A stretch of DNA of 53,251 nt from Bacteriovoracaceae bacterium (GCA_018649885.1 JABIHA010000105.1:1-53251); one strand, 5' to 3'; shown: positions 1-8,981, counted from the first letter of the stretch. The notes: generated from the sequence alone by a model not told the origin. Made by a program: numbers and translations.

Positions 1-244
1 CAATGGCGTGAACTCCTACATCCCAGCTGTAGCCTTTTCTTGTAAACATATGGGTGTAGCCACCTGGAAGGTAGTGTTGTTCTAGAACTAAAACCTTCTT
101 TCCATACTTGGCAAGGGCAGTGGCACAGCACATCCCTCCCATTCCTGAGCCGATGACAATTGCATCAAAGTGAGTTTCACCTGAGCGTTTGCCGATCATT
201 TTATAGACTTTTTTTCCCGCAATATTGGGTAAGATATCAACCAT
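1..244 (-). CDS. FAD-dependent oxidoreductase, CrtI/retinol-saturase type (5' part, runs off left edge)
   Basis: Translating the minus strand from the ATG at 244 gives 81 codons open to the window edge. After about 25 residues comes a classic dinucleotide-binding Rossmann start (FDAIVIGSGMGGMCCATALA, then KKVLVLEQH), with GxGxxG and the acidic residue closing the second strand, followed by PGGYTHMF and a WDVGVHAIG-like segment. That order is typical of phytoene desaturase, carotenoid isomerase and all-trans-retinol 13,14-reductase relatives, where the GG after LEQ contacts FAD. The substrate cannot be told from this fragment; a carotenoid, retinoid or other polyene is likely. A run of Gs lies just before the ATG as a possible ribosome binding site. 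A long inverted repeat (266-313) sits 21 bases upstream of the start and may regulate it. Confidence 0.85.
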   Translation of the reverse strand, partial: MVDILPNIAGKKVYKMIGKRSGETHFDAIVIGSGMGGMCCATALAKYGKKVLVLEQHYLPGGYTHMFTRKGYSWDVGVHAI

Positions 245-265
245 GATTTTCCCCCACTAGTTGTG

Positions 266-313
266 TACTCGCGTGGTCAAGGTCTTTACTTGAAAACCTT
301 GACCATGCGAGTA
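266..313. promoter_or_regulatory. Long imperfect inverted repeat (18-bp arms) upstream of the oxidoreductase gene
   Basis: The arms 266-283 and 296-313 are reverse complements at 17 of 18 positions, around a 12-base loop. Neither side has a T tract, so it does not look like an intrinsic terminator. It lies between the divergent genes starting at 244 (minus) and 590 (plus), much closer to the former. It could be an operator for a dimeric regulator or an RNA hairpin in the minus-strand leader. Function is inferred only. Confidence 0.55.
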
Positions 314-589
314 TTAACATCCTGTTTATTAATAAAAATTTAACATGTTTGCTGAATTTAGGGGAGGCTTTAAACCTTAATTCTTCATTAAAAAACCAAG
401 TAACTTAAACAGTTATAGCTGCTTTGAAACACAGCTTTTTTACACGAAGTTTGAAAATAATTCTCAAATTATTTTAGGTGTATAAAAGATCGACACTTTT
501 TTTTTGCAAAACGGCTCATAAGGGCTGTCAATCTTACTCGGTGGGCGTTCTAGTCAGTTGATTACTCAGAAATTTAGTAAAATTGTGCC
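314..589. other. Non-coding stretch upstream of the large lipoprotein gene
   Basis: The gap 245-589 contains the inverted repeat at 266-313 and then about 276 bases of AT-rich sequence with no reading frame I can support. A TAAAAT at 578-583 ends 6 bases before the ATG at 590, in position to be a -10 element for a nearly leaderless transcript, but no good -35 hexamer stands 16-18 bases before it. No RNA gene was recognised. Confidence 0.5.
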
Positions 590-3500
590 ATGAATATAAA
601 ACTATTTTTACCGTTTTTTATAAAAGCGGCCCTATTTGTTTGCGTTGTGATTTCATCTTCTTGTACTCAAAAAAGAGCTGAAGAGTTTGTCCAAGGTGGT
701 GGTGAAAACCTCACTGAGCTGTCGGCTTATCAAGGACATACTTTTGAAGTTGAAACTGGTGAAATTGAAGGAATTACTAAAATCTCAAAAGCAGAGGTAG
801 TAGAAATAGATCCTGAATTAGGCATTAAAAATCACCCTATCGTTAAATTAAAAAAATCACATCCTTTATTAAATGGATTTAATTTTCGAGGAAAACCACA
901 TACTACTTATCAAATTGTCACTTTAATTAATAAAGGGAAGCTCGAAGTTTTTAAATATTGCAAACGTGATGAATTATCAATTCAGGAACTGGGATTTGCA
1001 AGAATTTACAAGTCAGGATTTTTAGTGCCTCTTGTCTATTATCCCGTCGAATTCTTCAGGATTGATCACGTACAAAATGAAAGTGGAGAGGATACACACA
1101 AGAAAAAAGAGTTTTCTGTACCAGGCCTTGATGGAGCATCACATATTAAATTTTCATCAAATTCTCAAATAGAATTTAATAACCTTTATAGTTTAGATGT
1201 TTATCCCAAAACTGTATTAAATTACCAAAACGACTGGTTTTTAAGTGTCACAGTTGTTGAGACCAGCGGTAAAGAAAAGGCATCAACAGGTGCCCACTTA
1301 AGCTATGACTTTAGTTTTAAGGACATTTCTCGTGTAAAGATAAATCCAGTAAAAGATGGGATTTCCATAGTAAGTTTAAATAAAGATAACAAGATTAAAG
1401 TGGAAGGACTAGATGCTGACGTTTTGATCTATCTACCTGTTGATAGGCTGAAATATAAAACCATAGATGGCGAACGAGTGGTTTTTCAAAGCGGTAGTAG
1501 TGAGAATGCTTGGAAATCATTTCATTTTATGAAAATAAATTTTGATAAAATTGTTGCTTATTTTTTAGAAGGTGAAGAGGAAGATCAATCTCAATTACAT
1601 TACACTCAAAGAGATCGAGGGATATCTTTAGATAGTAATCAAATAACGAGTCTCGAGCTAAGTCCGGATTATATTTCTTTTAATATTAAATCCGAGAAAG
1701 ACAAAGCCGTGTTTAAGGTCTCGCTAAAGAAGGCCCATCCCCAAAAAGCTCCGCGGATCTATTTTGAAGAAGATCTAAAAAAATATGGATTTTTTGTAAC
1801 AAGTCCAGATGTCATTCAAGATCATCACATGGTCTACAAAGAAAATTTTGATGGCAATAGGTATTTAAGCCGTTTTATGCCAGATAATGGAAAAATTATT
1901 TATCACTTTTCCAAAAACTCACCTAAGGGAAAACTGAGAGATGTCGCCATTAAGTCAATTCGTGCATGGGACCAGGCTTTTATAGATGCTAAAACTGGAA
2001 TTCGTGTTGAAGTAGACGAAGACCATGATGTGGCACTAGGGGACGTCAGATACAATGTCATTAATATAGTTGATTCTGATGTTCAAGAAGCTTGGCTTCT
2101 AGGTTATGGCCCAAGTTTAACAGACCATCTCTCTGGTGAAATTATATCGGCTACATCCAATCTCTATGCAGGGCCTATGAAGCAAATTTTAATTGGAACA
2201 TTACAAGATTATATCCTCTCAGAGTTGCACAACCTAGGAGACCAGAAAAGTATGGTAACTCCAACAGGCCAGCTAGTAAATAACTTCAATACCAATACAA
2301 GTAGCCTTGTTGATTATAGCAATTCTCACCAGGTTATTGGAAGTCCTTATCACATGACCACCTATTTGGTCCCGAATGGAGACCTCACACCAAAGCAATA
2401 TGAAAGTAGATCAAGTGGAGAGTTTCTTACAAATAACCAATTTAAAATCATTACTAAAGAGAGGGGCAAAAAACAACAAAGATTAAGAGGGAGACCTGCC
2501 TTTGATTACTCGGTAGAAAGTGAGAAAAAAAGTGGCAGTTGCAATTTTGCTATTTCACAAAAAAGCTTCATTGAAAAAGTGAAGGGAAATTGTGATGAGC
2601 TGGGAAGGGCGATTAAAAGTGCTAAAAAATCAAATAGAACGAGACTTTCAAATAGAGTGACACTTCTTGAAACTTGCGCTGAAAAATTAGTTCCTGAAAT
2701 GGCCCTCGCCACACTTGTCCATGAGATGGGACACAATTTTGGTCTTAGACATAATTTCGCAGGCTCGACAGATAAAGACAATTTTTACCCCAAGGAAAAG
2801 ACTAATGGTATTAGTGTTGAGTCTTCTACTGTGATGGAGTATAGCAGCTCTAGTGCAGAAGAATTAGAAATTCCCGGAAGTTATGACGTCGAGGCTCTAA
2901 GGTTTGGTTATGCTAATGCAATTACGCCTAAAGTCGGCGAGGTAAGGCCACTTAAGCTCGATAGAAACTTAGAAGAACAAGGTTTTGAAATAAAGAAATT
3001 TAAATTTTGTACAGATCAAGATGTAATGATGAGATCAACTATGTGTGATCGTTTTGACAAGGGTGTAACATCACTTGAAGTTGTGGACGACTTGATTCTC
3101 ACTTTTAATTCAAGATACCTACTTCGCTACCAACGACTGGGAAGAAAAAGATCTCTTCCATGGTGGTGGCTTAACTATATAAATTCCATGACCGTCTATC
3201 ATAAGATGAAGTCTATTTATGATGATTGGAGAAATAAGCTCTACGAGTTTATGGGTAAAGAAGATAAGTACCTTGTTGGCATGAGTACTGAGGACTTTCA
3301 GGCCACTCTTGATAAAATGAAGGCCGATGAAAAATATGGACCTATTTATGAGAATTATAGGCCTGCAGTAGAGAAAATATTTGATTTTCTTACCAATCTA
3401 GTAAAAACCCCTGATCAGTTTTGTTTGGTTAGTGGGGGGAGTGGTAATGAGTTTATTCGCTTTTCTAAAGTAAGGGCGAGAGTTTTAGCAGAAAAAGGTC

Positions 3501-5077
3501 AGTCCATTGTAAAGTGTGACCACGAACTGGCCCAAAGCTATTTTGCAGAAAATCAAATGGTACTACTTGATGAATTGGGGCTCCCTCGGTTTAATTTCAT
3601 CAATGAGGATAATTTAGAAGAGCTAGATCCAGCTGTTGACCAAGTCGGGCTAATCGCTGAACAGCTTAGTGCCATGGTCGTTTTATCAGAAAGATTCTAT
3701 TTTACTTCTATGAACAATTGGCAGCGTGATTTTGCGCCAAGCTTTATGGATGAGCCTATCTTCAAAGCAAAGATCAAATCATATATGCTCGAAAGGTTCA
3801 CTGAAGGTATTAACCCTAAAGGATTTGATTACAAAACAAAAGAAATCTCTCATAGTGTGAGTCTTGCACCTCATTTAACTGAATACAGTAAAGATAAATC
3901 CTATTTTGACTGGATTTTTAGAATATTCAAATGGGGACTTTATATTCCAGATACCTTTAAAGGTACTCTCGACAACCTGGCTCCATACCAATTTAATTAC
4001 GAAAGAATGGAGCAGGCAGCAGATGAGCACGATGTTTCTTACAAAATTAAAGGCTCTGATTTATATCTCGTTGCAGATAGTGAAAATGACTTTGCTAAAA
4101 CTATATTGGAGCGAGCGATCGAAGTTAGAGATTTACTAGAAGAAAATACTTCTGAAGAAAAACAAGGTGGAATGAACTCTGGTGAATATTCCGTTAAAGA
4201 TCATGAACGTGAATTTGGATCACCTCTCGATAGAGAAAGTGAAAAAGAAGAAAGCACGGAGGAAGAGGCAGCTGCTGTTAGTACTGCTGTTCCCACTGCT
4301 ACGAGTCCTACCCCTGAGTTAGCTGTAGAAGAAGTGCAGTTAAGCCCAAGAGAAAAAAGAAGACTCGTAAGAGAGCAAAGAAAAAAAGCTCGTAAAAAGA
4401 AAAAAGAAGCAGGTGGTGAAATCAGCAGCGCCGAGGTTGTTGTTCCTGATGTAGCCTTAATAGATGAAGCAAGCTTACCACCAGAAATAGTTGTTACAGA
4501 AGGCCCTGAGGCTGCAGGTGAACTTCCACCCCTGGCAATAGAAATTGAACCAACGTCAATTGACGAAATAGTTCCCATGGTATTACTACCTTTTCCTGAT
4601 AGGCTGAGAGCTGCTGCTACAAAAGTGGGCATGGGTGAAAACTTTCTTGAATTTAATTCTAGTGTAACAGTTGAGGAATTCATGGAAAGAGTTCAAGAAA
4701 TCGACGGCGGTTCTGAGGAGCAGATTAATAACCCAGAGTTTAAAGATTTTGAAGAAGATGTGAAATTTGCTTTGATGGCGATAATGGCCGAGGAAATTAA
4801 AATTAACACAAAACTACAGTTATTACTTTCTAGAAGTGATTTAAAGTCCGAGGAAATTAAAACTGATGAATTAGAGTCCGAGGCAGAGGCAGATGAAAAA
4901 GAGAGGATTAGAAGACAATATATTATTCGTTTTGCCGATAATAATTATGGTGTAGATTTGGACTTCTCCGTACAAAATTTACTAGAAAGGGTTGAAATCT
5001 ATCTGAAAAATAGATATGAAAAATCTGAAGCAGAGCTTGACTCCCAATTAGATTTTTTCCACTTTCTATTTTTCTAA
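590..5077 (+). CDS. Large zinc metallopeptidase-like lipoprotein (1495 aa)
   Basis: The N-terminus is a signal peptide with a hydrophobic core at residues 5-21 and a run ISSSC, so Cys25 is the likely lipidation site (position -3 is Ser, a non-ideal lipobox). The extended zincin motif HEMGHNFGLRH lies at residues 711-721, giving three zinc-binding His and the catalytic Glu712; the following NFAGS resembles Met-zincin (DUF4953-like) proteins. The C-terminal third changes character: residues about 1200-1320 are rich in Glu, Pro, Thr and Ala with a Lys/Arg cluster, followed by an acidic, probably helical tail. The protein is probably anchored in the inner or outer membrane and exposed to periplasm or surface. 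There is no clear ribosome binding site before the ATG. It converges with the gene at 5084, six bases away. Protease activity and substrate are inferred from the motif. Confidence 0.8.
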   Translation: MNIKLFLPFFIKAALFVCVVISSSCTQKRAEEFVQGGGENLTELSAYQGHTFEVETGEIEGITKISKAEVVEIDPELGIKNHPIVKLKKSHPLLNGFNFRGKPHTTYQIVTLINKGKLEVFKYCKRDELSIQELGFARIYKSGFLVPLVYYPVEFFRIDHVQNESGEDTHKKKEFSVPGLDGASHIKFSSNSQIEFNNLYSLDVYPKTVLNYQNDWFLSVTVVETSGKEKASTGAHLSYDFSFKDISRVKINPVKDGISIVSLNKDNKIKVEGLDADVLIYLPVDRLKYKTIDGERVVFQSGSSENAWKSFHFMKINFDKIVAYFLEGEEEDQSQLHYTQRDRGISLDSNQITSLELSPDYISFNIKSEKDKAVFKVSLKKAHPQKAPRIYFEEDLKKYGFFVTSPDVIQDHHMVYKENFDGNRYLSRFMPDNGKIIYHFSKNSPKGKLRDVAIKSIRAWDQAFIDAKTGIRVEVDEDHDVALGDVRYNVINIVDSDVQEAWLLGYGPSLTDHLSGEIISATSNLYAGPMKQILIGTLQDYILSELHNLGDQKSMVTPTGQLVNNFNTNTSSLVDYSNSHQVIGSPYHMTTYLVPNGDLTPKQYESRSSGEFLTNNQFKIITKERGKKQQRLRGRPAFDYSVESEKKSGSCNFAISQKSFIEKVKGNCDELGRAIKSAKKSNRTRLSNRVTLLETCAEKLVPEMALATLVHEMGHNFGLRHNFAGSTDKDNFYPKEKTNGISVESSTVMEYSSSSAEELEIPGSYDVEALRFGYANAITPKVGEVRPLKLDRNLEEQGFEIKKFKFCTDQDVMMRSTMCDRFDKGVTSLEVVDDLILTFNSRYLLRYQRLGRKRSLPWWWLNYINSMTVYHKMKSIYDDWRNKLYEFMGKEDKYLVGMSTEDFQATLDKMKADEKYGPIYENYRPAVEKIFDFLTNLVKTPDQFCLVSGGSGNEFIRFSKVRARVLAEKGQSIVKCDHELAQSYFAENQMVLLDELGLPRFNFINEDNLEELDPAVDQVGLIAEQLSAMVVLSERFYFTSMNNWQRDFAPSFMDEPIFKAKIKSYMLERFTEGINPKGFDYKTKEISHSVSLAPHLTEYSKDKSYFDWIFRIFKWGLYIPDTFKGTLDNLAPYQFNYERMEQAADEHDVSYKIKGSDLYLVADSENDFAKTILERAIEVRDLLEENTSEEKQGGMNSGEYSVKDHEREFGSPLDRESEKEESTEEEAAAVSTAVPTATSPTPELAVEEVQLSPREKRRLVREQRKKARKKKKEAGGEISSAEVVVPDVALIDEASLPPEIVVTEGPEAAGELPPLAIEIEPTSIDEIVPMVLLPFPDRLRAAATKVGMGENFLEFNSSVTVEEFMERVQEIDGGSEEQINNPEFKDFEEDVKFALMAIMAEEIKINTKLQLLLSRSDLKSEEIKTDELESEAEADEKERIRRQYIIRFADNNYGVDLDFSVQNLLERVEIYLKNRYEKSEAELDSQLDFFHFLFF

Positions 5078-5083
5078 TATGGT

Positions 5084-5854
5084 CTATATATAAGGGAAGC
5101 CGTAGGTGCTTTTGAGAAGCTCTATAATAGAAGAGCCACCTTTTTGCATAGGACTTTGAATAAACATTCCCTGGTTAATATAAAACTGATCAGGGGTCAC
5201 TTGTTTTGCATCATAAAAGAATTGAAATGAGTAATACTCACTAGTCATTTTTCTAGATAAAATAGTGAGATCTTCAAGGCCATCACAATTTGGGCAATTG
5301 AGACTTAGAGTTCTTACGCGGTAAGGTTGTGATCCACTATCAAAGTGTGCATCGCGAACCTTGACGATCACATTTTCTGATGGATACTCAACTGTACCTA
5401 CAACTCCACTTGCATATTTCTTTGTTCGCACTATCAGGAAATTATCAAAAATCCTCAGCTCATAATAATCATACTCACTGGGTTTTCCGAGTTTAAAATC
5501 AAATAAATCAGAGTCTTTACTGGCCTTGATTCCAGACTTGGATCTTTTCAAGACGATTTTTACATGATTTCCATCTCCCGATATGGAGATGTATTCCCAA
5601 ATTGTGTTTTTGTCTTTGATTACTCGCTTAATACAAAGTGTGAAGACCCTGCCGTACCGGTCATACTCCCGACATAGATTACCTTTATAGCGGATAATCG
5701 AATCGGCCTTATATTGAGCAAGATATTGTGGAAAATTTGTGAATAAGTCGTGAGCAAGGGAGTCAACTGAAAATATTTGTGATGGGAAATATTCATCACT
5801 TAATGATGGCGCTGAATACGATAGAATGAGTAGACATATTACAACTATTTTCAT
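5084..5854 (-). CDS. Exported protein of unknown function, third gene of coupled trio
   Basis: A 256-residue product with a signal peptide (short N-region MKIVV, hydrophobic core, likely cleavage near SLS-DEY at about residue 20). The mature part is mixed alpha/beta-like with a CxxC pair (LNCPNC) near residue 185. I recognise no family. Its ATG overlaps the stop of the preceding gene in a TAATG (one-base overlap), so translation is probably coupled and all three genes 8282-5084 form one operon. It ends six bases from the convergent stop at 5077, with no terminator visible between them. Confidence 0.7.
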   Translation of the reverse strand: MKIVVICLLILSYSAPSLSDEYFPSQIFSVDSLAHDLFTNFPQYLAQYKADSIIRYKGNLCREYDRYGRVFTLCIKRVIKDKNTIWEYISISGDGNHVKIVLKRSKSGIKASKDSDLFDFKLGKPSEYDYYELRIFDNFLIVRTKKYASGVVGTVEYPSENVIVKVRDAHFDSGSQPYRVRTLSLNCPNCDGLEDLTILSRKMTSEYYSFQFFYDAKQVTPDQFYINQGMFIQSPMQKGGSSIIELLKSTYGFPYI

Positions 5855-6855
5855 TAGTGCTCACGATTATCAGTGTATTCCAGCTTCTTCGTTTCAATGG
5901 CCTCAATATATCCAAGTACCATATTTTTAACTTCTATCAGATTTTCCCCACTTAAAAGTAGGGTATACATAAGTTTTAATTCTTGAAGAAATCGACCATT
6001 TTGATCCACGGGCGCTGATGACTGTGTGCTTGGAAAATCTGAAATATGATTTTCTACAAAATCTTCAACTTTCTTTATGGTTTTCTCAATAATATAGGTA
6101 TTCAAAACCTGATTAAATGAATTTTGCGACAGCTCCGGAGAGTTGTAGCCAATATAGTCGATTCTGCCTTTTGGAGACTTAAAAATATTGGCCTTAAGGC
6201 CCCAGTTTCCCCACTGCCTGCTGATTGAATTACCTTCGTAGGAAACGCTGTAGGGGTGGAATACAAAGCTTACCTGTGTCAGGGCCGCATGATCAAAGGA
6301 ATTAATTGTGAGAAACTGCTCTGATTTGATCGAAAATTTGTAAAAGGTATTTTTTTTGTCATCCTTTCTACCGACCATGGAAAATAACTCAACAGAGTTG
6401 TGATCTTTGAGAGAATAAATTTTTAGATTTTCTTTATCCGTAAGAGGGAAGCTTCTTTTGGCCTTGATAAAATTGGCCCTTGTATTGTATTTTAAGTCTT
6501 TACCGTGGGTAATGATTGTTTCTGTATAAGTTAGCTTTCCTCCACATCCATAGTAAAAGACGACCTCTCTTATTCCCTTTGGGATTTTACTATTAACTCT
6601 TCTTAGTTGGGCGAGTGTTTCACCAGCTTGGTAGGTTCTATCTTTACACCAGACGGATTCCGTGGAAGTAAAGGTCAAAAAATCCTCACTTCCTGTTTGG
6701 ATGTAGTTTTCAGAAAGTTTACGGGCCTTATCTTCTAGAACAGTCCTGAAGGTTTTAATCATTGTGTCTATACTTAAAATTGAGCTAGGAAGTGGCAAAG
6801 GAGCTGCGTAGAGCCCCTTAGTCATAAGTAAAATTAGAACAATAGATGCCCTCAT
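5854..6855 (-). CDS. Exported protein of unknown function, second gene of coupled trio
   Basis: A 333-residue product beginning with a signal peptide (MRASIVLILLMTKGLYAAP, cleavage likely after YAA at about residue 18). The rest is polar with many Lys, Thr and Tyr and two Cys (VWCKD and YYGCGG). No catalytic motif or known domain was recognised. It starts inside the stop of the 475-residue gene (TAATG) and stops inside the start of the 256-residue gene, which implies co-translation and a shared role. Similar size and composition of all three mature proteins suggest a common compartment, the periplasm or outside; that is inference. Confidence 0.7.
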   Translation of the reverse strand: MRASIVLILLMTKGLYAAPLPLPSSILSIDTMIKTFRTVLEDKARKLSENYIQTGSEDFLTFTSTESVWCKDRTYQAGETLAQLRRVNSKIPKGIREVVFYYGCGGKLTYTETIITHGKDLKYNTRANFIKAKRSFPLTDKENLKIYSLKDHNSVELFSMVGRKDDKKNTFYKFSIKSEQFLTINSFDHAALTQVSFVFHPYSVSYEGNSISRQWGNWGLKANIFKSPKGRIDYIGYNSPELSQNSFNQVLNTYIIEKTIKKVEDFVENHISDFPSTQSSAPVDQNGRFLQELKLMYTLLLSGENLIEVKNMVLGYIEAIETKKLEYTDNREH

Positions 6856-8282
6856 TAATCGATGTCCATAAATTTCATATTTGTTGGATTAAAGTATAGT
6901 GTATGAGTCACTTCTTCAGTTTTTGATTTTTTGTGAGGAGAGAATTTTTTAAGAGTAACCTCAATTTCAAAGTAACTCTTGGCGAAGTACTTATTTTGAA
7001 TTCCTTTAAATTCCAACCCTGTTGTCATCAAGTTTTGAAGCTCTAAAATGGTCTCAAGTTTCATGCCGCCACCTTTTACTTCTATCTCAACATCTTTTGT
7101 AATATTTTTCTTAGTGGCAAATGCTGAATCAACAGTGAAACCTAATTTTAAATCTCCCGTCATTGTTTTAAAAACATAGGGCTTGATATTTCCTAAGGCC
7201 TGATTGAGTGAGAATTTATTTTCAGAAAGCTCAGCTACTGCACTCTCTGGAAGTTTTCCATGCTCTTTAATTTCGGCCATCTTTTCTGATTCTTCGATGA
7301 ATTTGTCAAAGCTAACAGGCTCTGCAGTTAAAGAAATCATCAATTTATTGAAGTACTTCTCCTTGCTTTTTCCTATCATAGAAAAGCCAAAGCTCTTTGA
7401 TTTACTTGTAAATGTATTTTTAGCTGAAAATAAAAGAGTCGATACACCTTTTGCTAAATAAAGCTCTTCTCTACTGAAAGATAGCTTTGTTACTCTATCT
7501 TCAATGACCTCTCCTAAAACCCCATAATTCATACTGTATGAATCAATTTTTAATAGATTTTCAGAGGCCTCTGATATTTGGACAGTCCCATTTAGAGAGA
7601 TTCCCACTTCTTCAGTTGCGGAGCCTGTGGAGCTAGTTTCGACATAGTTATTTGTGACTCTTGAAAAATTAATGCTGTCACCATTTGGAATTAAAAGTAT
7701 CAATTGATCAATTTGTACAACCTCACCCTTTGTCTTTTGATGAAATAAAATTGAAGAGAGAAAGTCGGTACCTAAATTGAGCTCTGGGCTTAAGACTGAG
7801 AGAAGGTCCGGGTTTTTGGCCCCCGTAAAAATAGCTGCTGCAGTTCCAAGGGCATTGGAAGGTGAGGCCTGGATATCAGAAACGGCACTTTCTGTTAGTC
7901 TGTATACATCAATGACAATTTTGACTAAATCATTGGATGAGAATTTTTTAAATGTATCGAGAAGTGGGATTAGTGAGATAAGTCTGGTTCGGTCTTCTTT
8001 TTTCTCAAGCCAAAAAGTTAGCTCCTGTCCATCTGCGTGTAAAACATCATCAATATTAACAGTGGCAAAGGTGCCTCCTGAGAACATGACTGTACTGAGT
8101 TTACTCTTAAGCTTAGAGGCAGAAATATTTTGAGTTACATATAAACAATAATTTAAATCTTTAGTTCCACTTGCTCCGTCATGGCAGCTGACTTTGCCTG
8201 GTGGCTTGAGTAGAGGGGTATCTGAAAATGCTGAGCTAACCATGATTAATGACGCTGAGCATAGTAAAAAAAACATTTTCAT
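6855..8282 (-). CDS. Exported protein of unknown function, first gene of coupled trio
   Basis: A 475-residue product with a signal peptide (cleavage likely near SAFS-DTP, about residue 20). Two Cys (VSCHD, NYCLY) lie near the mature N-terminus and could form a disulfide. The middle and C-terminal parts have alternating hydrophobic residues in long strands (for example around EIEVTLKKFSPHK near the end), which suggests a beta-rich fold; I recognise no family. A good ribosome binding site (TAGGAGAA) precedes the ATG, and a TTGACA-17 bp-TATTTT promoter lies just upstream (8315-8343). It is the first gene of the operon 8282-5084. Confidence 0.72.
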   Translation of the reverse strand: MKMFFLLCSASLIMVSSAFSDTPLLKPPGKVSCHDGASGTKDLNYCLYVTQNISASKLKSKLSTVMFSGGTFATVNIDDVLHADGQELTFWLEKKEDRTRLISLIPLLDTFKKFSSNDLVKIVIDVYRLTESAVSDIQASPSNALGTAAAIFTGAKNPDLLSVLSPELNLGTDFLSSILFHQKTKGEVVQIDQLILLIPNGDSINFSRVTNNYVETSSTGSATEEVGISLNGTVQISEASENLLKIDSYSMNYGVLGEVIEDRVTKLSFSREELYLAKGVSTLLFSAKNTFTSKSKSFGFSMIGKSKEKYFNKLMISLTAEPVSFDKFIEESEKMAEIKEHGKLPESAVAELSENKFSLNQALGNIKPYVFKTMTGDLKLGFTVDSAFATKKNITKDVEIEVKGGGMKLETILELQNLMTTGLEFKGIQNKYFAKSYFEIEVTLKKFSPHKKSKTEEVTHTLYFNPTNMKFMDID

Positions 8283-8314
8283 GCTTATTCTCCTATAGAT
8301 GATATTGTGCGGCT

Positions 8315-8343
8315 AAAATATTAACTGGGACGGGGTATGTCAA
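8315..8343 (-). promoter_or_regulatory. Sigma-70-type promoter for the exported-protein trio
   Basis: On the minus strand TTGACA (8343-8338) is followed by exactly 17 bases and TATTTT (8320-8315), about 30 bases before the ATG at 8282 and upstream of a clear AGGAGAA ribosome binding site. A second TTGACA lies 14 bases further upstream. The match is sequence-based only. Confidence 0.6.
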
Positions 8344-8420
8344 ATGACGAATGTCAATTATTGTTACAAATCTTTGATTATTGTTTCAATTGCTGTCACG
8401 CAAGTCTTTGGCTTGCAGCT

Positions 8421-8864
8421 TCATTTGTTATGTGGAAAATGCGCAATGAGTTGAATGTGGTCTTTAGTGCTTAAGAAATGACTTTGCGCGTATTCGGCAA
8501 GCTTGCGATAATCTGTTTTTAGGAGTCGGGCCAGCTCTCTTAGATACTCCCCCTGGCCCATACTCATTTCAAATTGAAGAAATTCCCAATTTCTTTCGGC
8601 AAAATACAGTGCTTTTCTGTCTTTTTTGACGATTTGATGTTTTCTACAGCCCGACGTTCCTGAGCTAATGCCAAAGAGTTGAGTGGAAATGATGTGATTG
8701 GTTGAATAGCGGCATGTGAGTGAGAAGACAGTTGAGTCCTTCATTACATATTGCCCAGCCCCACAGCCAACATTGGTATCGGGGATAATTTTCTCTTTTT
8801 TCTTATAGAATGCAGCATTTGCAGAGAAAATCGCGAAACATAAAATTATCATGGTCAGTCTCAT
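8421..8864 (-). CDS. DUF3015-family exported protein
   Basis: A 147-residue product starting MRLTMIILCFAIFSANA, a short signal peptide with cleavage likely after ANA. The mature part carries CGAGQYVMKD, then a segment ending FGISSGTSGC, which is the hallmark of DUF3015 proteins, small periplasmic proteins of unknown role. A longer reading frame begins at 8963 but its first 33 residues are not signal-like and would run through the promoter, so I chose 8864. The only downstream alternative is the ATG at 8852. There is no ribosome binding site before 8864, and the promoter at 8872-8901 would place the transcript start at or next to the ATG, so the mRNA may be leaderless. Confidence 0.75.
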   Translation of the reverse strand: MRLTMIILCFAIFSANAAFYKKKEKIIPDTNVGCGAGQYVMKDSTVFSLTCRYSTNHIISTQLFGISSGTSGCRKHQIVKKDRKALYFAERNWEFLQFEMSMGQGEYLRELARLLKTDYRKLAEYAQSHFLSTKDHIQLIAHFPHNK

Positions 8865-8871
8865 AGCAAAA

Positions 8872-8901
8872 ATTGTACGGCCAAGCGCATAGGGCTGCCA
8901 A
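8872..8901 (-). promoter_or_regulatory. Promoter for the DUF3015 gene
   Basis: On the minus strand TTGGCA (8901-8896), an 18-base spacer and TACAAT (8877-8872). The predicted transcription start falls at about 8865, immediately before the ATG at 8864, which fits the absence of a ribosome binding site. Confidence 0.45.
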
Positions 8902-8941
8902 GGCGCATTTGTCACCGCCAGACTTTCTTTTTTAAGCCATT

Positions 8942-8965
8942 CCAGGTACAAAACCAGGTACAAAA
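8942..8965. repeat. Exact 12-bp tandem duplication
   Basis: The unit CCAGGTACAAAA occurs twice back to back in the leader of the gene starting at 8982, ending just before its ribosome binding site (GAGGAA). Probably a slippage duplication; a regulatory role is not shown. Confidence 0.8.
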
Positions 8966-8981
8966 CTAGCGAGGAACAAAC

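Noticed and set aside
266..313. Inverted repeat as an intrinsic terminator
   Set aside because: No T run follows on either strand, and both flanking genes point away from it.
4201..4683. Minus-strand 160-codon frame, Ser/Ala rich
   Set aside because: It is the complement of the low-complexity Glu/Pro/Thr part of the large lipoprotein gene; it has no ribosome binding site and no family.
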